5,714 nt of DNA, taken from positions 1 to 5,714 of the forward strand of contig CAMTPD010000130.1 in assembly GCA_947074265.1 (NCBI GenBank), read 5' to 3'. Position 1 is the stretch's first letter, and each line of letters begins with the position of its first letter. The notes below the pieces were generated by a model, which did not search any database, had not been told where the DNA came from, and saw nothing but the letters and a program-made list of their open reading frames with translations. Below are positions 1 to 5,714 of this stretch, one piece after another. Made by a program: the position numbers and the translations under genes. Source of the DNA: an uncultured Porphyromonadaceae bacterium. Lineage in GTDB: Bacteria; Bacteroidota; Bacteroidia; Bacteroidales; CAMTPD01.

Positions 1-1
1 C

Positions 2-706
2 CGTAAAAAAGGACAAGCTATCGCTGCTAAGCGTTCAGATCGTGAAGCATCTGAAGGTTGCGTACTTGCTGCTTCTAACGGTGACTTTGCTGCTATCGTT
101 GCATTGAAATGTGAAACTGACTTCGTTGCTAAAAACGGTGACTTCGTTGCTTTGGCTCAAAGCATCCTTGACGCTGCTATGGCAAACCGTCCTACTTCAA
201 CAGAAGCTCTTCTTGCTCTAGAAGTAAACGGACAAGTTATCTCTAGCTTGATCACTGACAGAATCGGTGTTACAGGTGAGAAAATGGAAATCGGTTTCTA
301 CGAATTCGTTAACGCTGCTACTACAGTTGCTTACATCCACCCAGGAAACATGTTGGCTACAATCGTTGGTTTCAACCAAGAAGGTGTAGAATCACAAGTT
401 GCTAGAGATGTTGCTATGCAAGTTGCTGCAATGAATCCAGTAGCTGTTTCTAAAGAAGAAGTTCCAGCAGAAGTTATCGAAAAAGAACTTGCATTCGGTC
501 GTGAAAAAGCACGCGAAGCTGGTAAACCAGAAAACTTGATCGAAAGAATCGCAGAAGGTGGTTTGAACAAATTCTTCCAAGAAAACACACTTCTTTCTCA
601 AGCTTTCATCAAAGACAGCAAACAAACAGTAGAACAATATTTGAAATCTCAAAACAAAGATCTTACTGTTGTTGCTTTCAAACGCGTAACTTTGAACGTA
701 GAGTAA
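2..706 (+). CDS. tsf: Translation elongation factor Ts, 5'-truncated
   Basis: EF-Ts is the cytoplasmic guanine nucleotide exchange factor that releases GDP from EF-Tu during translation elongation. The frame is open from base 2 to a TAA at 704-706 (234 residues), so the TTG at 104 is internal and not the start. By comparison with family length, roughly 40 N-terminal residues are missing, which is most of the UBA-like domain that contacts EF-Tu. Visible landmarks are a CETDFVAKN block at bases 110-136, whose Asp-Phe pair (119-124) matches the residues that E. coli EF-Ts inserts into EF-Tu, then a TGEKMEIG stretch, a VAMQVAAMNP segment and a GKPENLIERIAEGGL helix near the C-terminus. Codon choice is strongly biased (GCT, GTT, AAC, TTC, ATC, AAA), as expected of a very highly expressed gene and unlike the efflux genes. 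rpsB usually precedes tsf, but it lies outside the window. Identification is firm; the truncation is a window or contig edge, not a mutation. Confidence 0.97.
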   Translation, partial: RKKGQAIAAKRSDREASEGCVLAASNGDFAAIVALKCETDFVAKNGDFVALAQSILDAAMANRPTSTEALLALEVNGQVISSLITDRIGVTGEKMEIGFYEFVNAATTVAYIHPGNMLATIVGFNQEGVESQVARDVAMQVAAMNPVAVSKEEVPAEVIEKELAFGREKAREAGKPENLIERIAEGGLNKFFQENTLLSQAFIKDSKQTVEQYLKSQNKDLTVVAFKRVTLNVE

Positions 707-728
707 TCTCTATATTCAACACAATATT

Positions 729-761
729 AAAAGGAGTATCCGATTGGGTGCTCCTTTTTTT
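729..761 (+). terminator. Rho-independent terminator of tsf
   Basis: An AAAAGGAG arm (729-736) pairs with CTCCTTTT (751-758). The stem continues through T737-G750, A738-T749, T739-G748, C740-G747 and C741-G746 to a GATT loop (742-745), giving 13 pairs of which two are G-U. The right arm runs into seven T's at 755-761. It lies 22 bases after the tsf stop and is oriented to end the plus-strand transcript. Confidence 0.93.
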
Positions 762-798
762 GTTAGGTGTTATTTGTATACAAGGGTAGATGCAGCAT

Positions 799-836
799 AA
801 AAAGAAAAGGCCATCTAATTTTCATTAGACAGCCCC
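799..836 (-). terminator. Rho-independent terminator of the efflux operon
   Basis: Read on the minus strand, the arm from 834 to 824 (GGCTGTCTAAT) pairs with 819 to 809 (ATTAGATGGCC) around a GAAA tetraloop (823-820). Two more G-U pairs at the base involve 836-835 and 808-807. The U-rich tail is TTTTCTTTTT (808-799). Several pairs are G-U only on the minus strand and would be A-C mismatches on the plus strand, so the hairpin is built for minus-strand transcription. It starts 39 bases after the TolC stop codon and would end the whole efflux transcript. Confidence 0.9.
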
Positions 837-875
837 ACTTCCTCCAATTAATCTGAACAATTAATAGCTATCGTT

Positions 876-2219
876 TTACAACGAGATTGGAGTTCCATTA
901 TAGAAATCAAGTATCTTGGTTCGAAATACGAAGTTATATTTAGCTTGAGCCTGTTCGGAAAGACTTTGGGTAAGTTTGGTTTTCGCATCTGTATATTCGT
1001 AAACCGTACTTTTGCCAGCATCATATCGGCTTTGAGCAAAAGAGAAGGCCTCATCCGAAGCTTTTACTGCAATTGTAGCGGCATCAAATTTTTGTTGTGC
1101 GGCGACCGCATTGTAGTAAGCTTGTTGTATCTCTTTATACAAGGTCTTCTTGCTATTATCAAGTGCCAATTGGCTCGTATTTATATCAATTCTACTATTT
1201 CTCACGTTATTTCTAACCTGAAAGCGATTAAATATAGGAATAGAAAGTGAAAAACCAATAGTTTTTCGTTCATTTTGTTTAATTTGATCTTTAAAACTAA
1301 TATTTGTATCCCCATCCTCACCTGCACTATAATGGTAGTAACCATTGCTATACGATGCATTAAAGTTCAATTTAGGAATATAATCAGCCTTCGCAATTTT
1401 TAATCGTCTTTTGCTGCTTTCGAGCAAAAACTCCTGTTCTTTGATTTGCGGTTTCACATACACCGCATTATTATAAATATCATCCGGAGGAAGAATACTT
1501 TTAAGCTCGGCAGTTAAGTCATTGCTAAGATACGGATCTTGAATGTCGAAATCTTCACCGAATTTCTCCAACTCTAGTAATTGAGTTAAGCTAAGCAATG
1601 CAAGTTTCGTATTGTTGGTAGCATCCGTTAGCGTCACCTCATCTTTTGCAAGTTGCGCTTTGATGTCGTAAAGTTGAGAAACAGGAATACTTCCGGCTTC
1701 AACCAGTATTTGAGTTTTTTCTACCTGTTGTTTGGAAAGCTGCACCTGCGCAAAGCCTATTTTCTCAAGTTCTTTGTAGAAAAGCGCATCGAGATAACTA
1801 TTCGTAACCAACAACGACATGTCATCTTTCGCCTTATTCAAGTTGGCCATTGCAGCTTTTAAGTTGAGTCCCGAAGCCTTAATCTGGTTATAGATTTTCA
1901 TGCCATCAAAAAGCGGCATCGAAGTTCCGATGTTAACCCCCGTATTAGCAGAGTTACGATCAACGATCACTCCCGTTTTAGAAGGAGAACGACCGAAGTC
2001 GAAGTTTTGCCCGATCGAAGCATTTAGATCCGGAAGAAACGACATCTTAGCAGTGTTTTGATCAATCTCTTTGCTAGCTACATTTTGTTCCTTCATCTTG
2101 ATATCGATATTATGCTCGATTGCATAGTCGATACAATCAGTCAAACTCCAAACCTTCTGTTGTTGCGCTTGAAGCGAAACAGTGAGTAAGCTGACCGATA
2201 TTGCTATGATATATTTCAT
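876..2219 (-). CDS. TolC-family outer-membrane efflux protein
   Basis: This is the outer-membrane channel of a tripartite efflux pump; TolC-type trimers form a beta-barrel plus a long periplasmic alpha-helical tunnel. The 447-residue product is of normal family length. It starts with a signal peptide (Lys at 2, hydrophobic core about 4-16, likely cleavage after LQA at 16-18). The body shows the two-fold internal repeat of the outer membrane efflux (OEP) family. FLPDLNAS (61-68) is echoed by YIPKLNFNAS (280-289), PLFDG (102-106) by PIFNRFQ (328-334), and an AGSIPVSQLYDIKAQ stretch (175-189) by AGKSTVYEYTDAKT (401-414). The C-terminus FYNGTPISL is typical of Bacteroidota TolC homologues. The ATG at 2219 directly precedes the signal peptide. 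There is no Shine-Dalgarno sequence in the 27-base gap after the adaptor gene. It is the last gene of the operon, followed by its own terminator. Family is certain; substrate is unknown. Confidence 0.95.
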   Translation of the reverse strand: MKYIIAISVSLLTVSLQAQQQKVWSLTDCIDYAIEHNIDIKMKEQNVASKEIDQNTAKMSFLPDLNASIGQNFDFGRSPSKTGVIVDRNSANTGVNIGTSMPLFDGMKIYNQIKASGLNLKAAMANLNKAKDDMSLLVTNSYLDALFYKELEKIGFAQVQLSKQQVEKTQILVEAGSIPVSQLYDIKAQLAKDEVTLTDATNNTKLALLSLTQLLELEKFGEDFDIQDPYLSNDLTAELKSILPPDDIYNNAVYVKPQIKEQEFLLESSKRRLKIAKADYIPKLNFNASYSNGYYHYSAGEDGDTNISFKDQIKQNERKTIGFSLSIPIFNRFQVRNNVRNSRIDINTSQLALDNSKKTLYKEIQQAYYNAVAAQQKFDAATIAVKASDEAFSFAQSRYDAGKSTVYEYTDAKTKLTQSLSEQAQAKYNFVFRTKILDFYNGTPISL

Positions 2220-2246
2220 GTAAATTCAGATTAGATATGCGACAAA

Positions 2247-3350
2247 TTATTTCTGTTCGGTCACGTTACCACGAACCTTTTCACCCTCTTTCAGTCCTTC
2301 GATCACCTCGATATGAATACCATCAGAAAGACCCAGAGTTACAGCTTGTTTCTTAAACTCCTGTTCAGGTTCTGTTGCGGTAACAACATTAACAAAAGCA
2401 GAGTCTCCTTTAAACTCGACTGCACTTTCGGGAATCGCCAAAACATTCTCTACACGATTCAGAACAATCTCCGCGTTGGCACTGTAACCCGCACGAACGA
2501 AAACACCTTCGGGGATTCGGGCAGCCGCCTTCACTTCAAAAAGAACAGCACCGTTTTCTTCTACTCCTTTCGGAGCGATGTATTCAAGTATTGCATCAAA
2601 ACGTTTCGTATCGAGAGCACCAATGGTCAGGATAATCGGCATATCCTCTTTAATCTTACCCACCTCAGTTTCGTCTACTTTACCTTTAAAGATCATGTCG
2701 TTCATGTTGGCAATACTGGCAATGGTAGTACCATCGTTGAAATTGTTCGATTGAATCACCGAATTACCCACTTTTACAGGCACGTCCAGAATCATACCAT
2801 CAATCGTAGATCTTACCTGCGTTGTACTAAGCGAAGCCGACTTTTTCGAAATACCATCGCGGATGATATCGTAAGCATCCTTTGCATTGTCTACTTCTTC
2901 TTTCGCCTTTTTGATATCCGCATCAGCCTTTTCCATCTCTTCTTTCGAAATCACACCTTTATCAAACAATCCTTTTTGACGATCATACGTTTGCTCAATC
3001 TGTTTGTAATTGATTTCTGCCACTTTGATACGCGACTCTGCCGAGTTGAGTTGTACCATTTCGGGAATCACCTTAATCTTAGCGATGATCTCGCCGCTAC
3101 GCACCATTTGTCCCGGTTCTTTCAATACTTCGGAAATGATACCTGAGATCTGCGGTTTAATCAATACCTCGTCGCGCGGTTCGATCTTTCCGGTTGCCAA
3201 AGTCTTTGTTTCAAGCGTATCACGCTTTACATCCAATAGTTCGTACACCACAACTTTCGGTTGTGACTTTTTCCATAAGAAATAGAAAGTTGCGATAACC
3301 GACCCAATGATCACTACAATGAGAAGGATTCTAAAGATTTTCTTAAACAT
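2247..3350 (-). CDS. Efflux periplasmic adaptor, MacA/HlyD family
   Basis: This adaptor (membrane fusion protein) links the inner-membrane permease to the TolC channel across the periplasm. The 367-residue product has one N-terminal membrane helix (about 6-26) after a basic MFKK start, so it is anchored rather than a lipoprotein; there is no lipobox Cys. The first lipoyl half-motif lies at about 61-95. An alpha-helical coiled-coil hairpin follows at about 97-175, and the second lipoyl half at about 178-200. A beta-barrel covers about 205-290 and a membrane-proximal domain runs to the end, with NVLAIPESAV at 302-311. At the hairpin tip, R124, L128 and S135 have exactly the R-x3-L-x6-S spacing of the RLS motif that AcrA/MacA-type adaptors use to dock with TolC, which fits the TolC gene 27 bases downstream. 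The ATG at 3350 sits just before the membrane helix; the 39-base AT-rich leader has no Shine-Dalgarno sequence. Confident as to family. Confidence 0.95.
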   Translation of the reverse strand: MFKKIFRILLIVVIIGSVIATFYFLWKKSQPKVVVYELLDVKRDTLETKTLATGKIEPRDEVLIKPQISGIISEVLKEPGQMVRSGEIIAKIKVIPEMVQLNSAESRIKVAEINYKQIEQTYDRQKGLFDKGVISKEEMEKADADIKKAKEEVDNAKDAYDIIRDGISKKSASLSTTQVRSTIDGMILDVPVKVGNSVIQSNNFNDGTTIASIANMNDMIFKGKVDETEVGKIKEDMPIILTIGALDTKRFDAILEYIAPKGVEENGAVLFEVKAAARIPEGVFVRAGYSANAEIVLNRVENVLAIPESAVEFKGDSAFVNVVTATEPEQEFKKQAVTLGLSDGIHIEVIEGLKEGEKVRGNVTEQK

Positions 3351-3389
3351 ATCGTTGTATTTTATTTGTTATTCGAATTTGTAAAATTG

Positions 3390-4646
3390 CTATTCATCGC
3401 GGATTGCATCGATGGCTTTAATCTGTAAAGCACGCCAAGCCGGGATCAGTCCCGAAAGCAAACCACTCACAAGCAGCACAGCTGTAGCATAAAGTGCCAC
3501 CGAAATACTAATGCTCGGCGGTACGATAAAACTATCATTCGAGGGGTTCATTGTCATAATCTTAGAAATACCATCCAGAATTGCCACACCGATAACCAAA
3601 CCAAACAATCCGGCAGCCGAAGTAATTAATAAACTTTCGTTCATAATCTGTAGCAGAATATTCTTAGGAGTTGCCCCCAGTGCCCGTCTTACACCAATCT
3701 CACGGGTACGTTCGCGCACGGTAACCAGCATGATGTTGCTCACACCAATCACACCGGCAAGCAGCGTGCCCAGTCCGACAATCCAAATCAATGCCGCGAT
3801 ACCTATAAAAAGGTATTCGAAAGTCTTAAACTGATTCTCAAAACTGATAGTTCCCACAGCCTGCGTATCGTTAGGGGCGATCTGATTATTTGCTTTTAAC
3901 ACATCCATAATCTTACCACTGATATCATTGGTAGAATATTCGGGCAGAGCGGTTACACACAAAAAGTGAAACACATCGCCAAAGTTGCCCGTTTGCTGCA
4001 AAGTAGTAATGGGAAGAATGATGCTATCTTCGGTGCGTCCGCCAATGTTGGCTTTGGGTTTGGCCTTTATGACACCTGCCACTTGATAATAAATACCATT
4101 TACACGGATGTATTTACCAATCGCCTCGTCGTACGATTTGAACAAGTTATCGCTCACGCGTGTACCGATCAGGCACACTTTGCGTTTGTCCATAATATCA
4201 ATATCGTTGATCAATCGACCTGCTTTGATGTATTGCGCTTCTATTTTGAAGAAGTCGGGATATACACCGCGCACACTATGCGTTGCAGATTTATCTTCGT
4301 ACACAACATTGTTGGTAGGTCGGGCCCCCCAAATCATGGGCGACAGGTATTCGATGCCTTTTACCTTTTGGCGGAGAATGTCGAGGTCGCGGTTGCGCAT
4401 CGACCACGAGCGTCCTTTCTTAAAACCCTTGTACGGTTCGCTCGTTTGGTCGTTCCAGAAGAAGCACGACTTGGCCGCGAAACCATCTACATTTTTAAAC
4501 ATGCCCCGTTCGAGTCCGTTTCCGGCACCCAATAAGAGCACCAGCATTAAGATTCCCCAAAATACACCAAAGCAAGTGAGAAAGCTTCGTGTTTTATTTC
4601 GGGTAATCGTAATCCAGATCTCTTGCCAGCTATCTATATCAAACAT
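3390..4646 (-). CDS. MacB/FtsX-type ABC transporter permease (second of two)
   Basis: This is an inner-membrane permease of the type VII (MacB-like) ABC family, which drives periplasmic substrates through a TolC channel by mechanotransmission. The 418-residue product has the complete four-helix layout: TM1 about 22-43, a large periplasmic MacB_PCD domain about 45-275, then TM2 about 279-305, TM3 about 333-358 and TM4 about 380-402. The FtsX signature follows TM2: GVSNIML (301-307), VRERTREIG (310-318) and RRALGATPKNI (320-330), the cytoplasmic coupling region facing the ATPase. It ends with the family tail PAWRALQIKAIDAIRDE (402-418). There is no Walker A, Walker B or ABC signature, so the ATPase is a separate protein, unlike E. 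coli MacB. The ATG at 4646 follows the preceding permease stop by 21 bases. It is a clear paralogue of that gene. Substrate is unknown; a lipoprotein, peptide or drug exporter role is possible. Confidence 0.94.
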   Translation of the reverse strand: MFDIDSWQEIWITITRNKTRSFLTCFGVFWGILMLVLLLGAGNGLERGMFKNVDGFAAKSCFFWNDQTSEPYKGFKKGRSWSMRNRDLDILRQKVKGIEYLSPMIWGARPTNNVVYEDKSATHSVRGVYPDFFKIEAQYIKAGRLINDIDIMDKRKVCLIGTRVSDNLFKSYDEAIGKYIRVNGIYYQVAGVIKAKPKANIGGRTEDSIILPITTLQQTGNFGDVFHFLCVTALPEYSTNDISGKIMDVLKANNQIAPNDTQAVGTISFENQFKTFEYLFIGIAALIWIVGLGTLLAGVIGVSNIMLVTVRERTREIGVRRALGATPKNILLQIMNESLLITSAAGLFGLVIGVAILDGISKIMTMNPSNDSFIVPPSISISVALYATAVLLVSGLLSGLIPAWRALQIKAIDAIRDE

Positions 4647-4667
4647 AATGATTGTAATTTTTCAAGG

Positions 4668-5668
4668 TTATTCATGGCGCATTGCTTCAATTGCGGTAAT
4701 TTTTACAGCTTTGCGAGCGGGAAAATATCCTGCAAGCACACCGGCAAGAACCAGCAGTCCGGTTGCCGAAACAGCAAGCGACAAACCAACGGTAGGGTTG
4801 CGGAAGATCGAGATATTATCTCTACCCGAAGGAGCCCCCGCTGCCATTGCTTCGGTAATTGAGTTGGCAATTTCGGTAACACCAATTCCTGCCACCATGC
4901 CGATGTAACCAAAGAGAACCGTAAGAAAAATAGACTCTACGATTACCAAGCGAATGATTGATCCGGGCGGAGCGCCGATTGCTTTGCGGATACCGATTTC
5001 ACGAGTACGTTCGCGCACCGAAATCAGCATGATGTTACTCACACCCACAATGCCGGCGGTAAGCGTTCCGATACCGACAATCCAGATAAAAACCATGATT
5101 CCCGAGAATATTTTGCCAAACATAAAGAACTCTTCCCCCGTATTCCACATTGGAAGTGCTCGTTTGTCTGCCGGATCAAAGCGATGGCGACGTCCCATAT
5201 TCTCGCGAAAGGTCATTTCATACGCTTCGTTTTCTTCTTCGTTTTTGATTCCGTTTACAGTAAATGAAAGCGAGTTCATGCCCGATCCGCTATTGTAGAT
5301 CGTTTGTCCGGTGGTGAAAGGAATGTAAGCCGGAGCATCGTTCGAGGCATTGTCGTCGGTATATATGCCTACGACTTTAAACATGATATTGGCCACGTTG
5401 ACATAACTGCCTAGCGGATCTTTGCCTTTGAACAAAACTTCTTTTATGCGCGGGCTGATGATTATTACCTTTCGGCGTTGCATGATATCGATGTCGTTGA
5501 TGAAGCGTCCCGATCCGGGAGTCATGCGTATTCCCTCCATATTCGCATGATGCGGATACACCGATTCTACACTGTACGAACCATATTCGACGTTGTGCGA
5601 GATTTGAAGGTTTTTGCTGATTGAAGCAGAAGCATATTCCACATTTTTATTTTCGATACGTATTCTAT
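4668..5668 (-). CDS. MacB/FtsX-type ABC transporter permease (first of two), 5'-truncated by adapter
   Basis: The genomic part encodes 332 complete residues, from the Arg codon at 5666-5664 to the TAA at 4670-4668. Compared with the intact 418-residue neighbour, about 80-90 N-terminal residues are missing, including TM1 and the start of the periplasmic domain. What remains is the rest of the MacB_PCD domain (SGRFINDIDIM at bases 5513-5481), TM2, the FtsX signature at bases 4992-5045 (GVSNIML, then VRERTREIG), TM3, TM4 and the tail PARKAVKITAIEAMRHE. An apparent GTG start at 5702 lies inside sequencing adapter; the residues it would add, MTGVQTCALPI, are the translated adapter and not protein. 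It is the first visible gene of the efflux operon and probably pairs with the downstream permease. The promoter, true start and probable ATPase gene lie beyond the window. Confidence 0.93.
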
Positions 5669-5714
5669 AGATCGGAAGAGCACACGTCTGAACTCCAGTC
5701 ACTCCGGAGAATCT
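5669..5714 (+). other. Illumina TruSeq adapter with i7 index (contamination)
   Basis: Bases 5669-5702 match the 34-base TruSeq read-2/index adapter exactly, beginning AGATCGGAAGAGCACACGTC and ending CCAGTCAC. The next eight bases, TCCGGAGA (5703-5710), match the TruSeq HT i7 index D702 as I recall it. ATCT (5711-5714) is the start of the constant sequence after the index. The order adapter, index, constant region is what a read gives when it runs through a short insert, so this stretch is synthetic and not part of the genome. The first two bases (AG) could by chance also be genomic. Confidence 0.99.

Noticed and set aside
118..151. Direct repeat of the 13-mer TGACTTCGTTGCT at 118-130 and 139-151
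   Set aside because: Both copies encode Asp-Phe-Val-Ala in conserved EF-Ts sequence and use the gene's preferred codons, so the repeat is explained by coding and codon bias.
104..706. TTG at 104 as the start of a 200-residue EF-Ts
   Set aside because: The same frame is open back to base 2 and encodes conserved EF-Ts sequence (RKKGQAIAAKR, then EASEGC) before the TTG, so the gene runs off the left edge.
774..783. 10-base perfect palindrome TTGTATACAA between the two terminators
   Set aside because: It is short, AT-rich, lies in a convergent intergenic space with no promoter and no second copy nearby; it is not supported as an operator.
2220..2246. Possible internal promoter (TTTG) ahead of the TolC gene
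   Set aside because: A TTTG is present on the minus strand, but there is no TAnnTTTG box at the spacing used by the Bacteroidota primary sigma factor, and the gap is only 27 bases, so co-transcription is simpler.
2313..3146. 277-codon plus-strand open frame opposite the adaptor gene
   Set aside because: It is a shadow of the adaptor gene: low-complexity, rich in Phe, Arg, His and Asn, with no recognisable domain, while the minus strand encodes a complete adaptor.
4108..4908. 266-codon plus-strand open frame spanning the junction of the two permeases
   Set aside because: It lies antisense to two well-supported conserved permease genes and crosses their intergenic gap; its product shows no family features.

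Overview
The window looks like the end of an assembled contig from a member of the Bacteroidota, most likely of the order Bacteroidales; no genus is claimed. The reasons are the wording of the EF-Ts protein, AT-rich gene leaders with no Shine-Dalgarno sequence, and an efflux cassette in which the MacB-type permeases are separate genes rather than fused to an ATPase.

Layout. Bases 2-706 (+) hold the 3' part of tsf (translation elongation factor Ts), open at the left edge. Bases 707-875 are a short convergent intergenic space with two back-to-back intrinsic terminators, one for each strand. Bases 876-5668 (-) are one tightly packed, apparently operonic tripartite efflux cassette. In transcription order it contains an ABC permease of the MacB/FtsX type (5' end missing), a second complete paralogous permease, a periplasmic adaptor (MacA/HlyD type) and a TolC-family outer-membrane channel. 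The gaps between genes are only 21, 39 and 27 bases. Bases 5669-5714 are not genomic: they are an Illumina TruSeq read-2/index adapter left on the contig end.

How the genes work together. The two permeases would form the inner-membrane unit of a type VII (MacB-like) ABC transporter. The adaptor, anchored by one N-terminal helix, would bridge it to the outer-membrane channel. The ATPase that such a system needs is not in the window and is probably encoded upstream, beyond the adapter-truncated end. The substrate cannot be read from the sequence; homologues are often labelled macrolide exporters, but nothing here supports a specific drug.

I see no previously undescribed system. The points most worth attention are the adapter contamination, which creates a false start for the first permease, and the close similarity of the two permeases at their FtsX signature.
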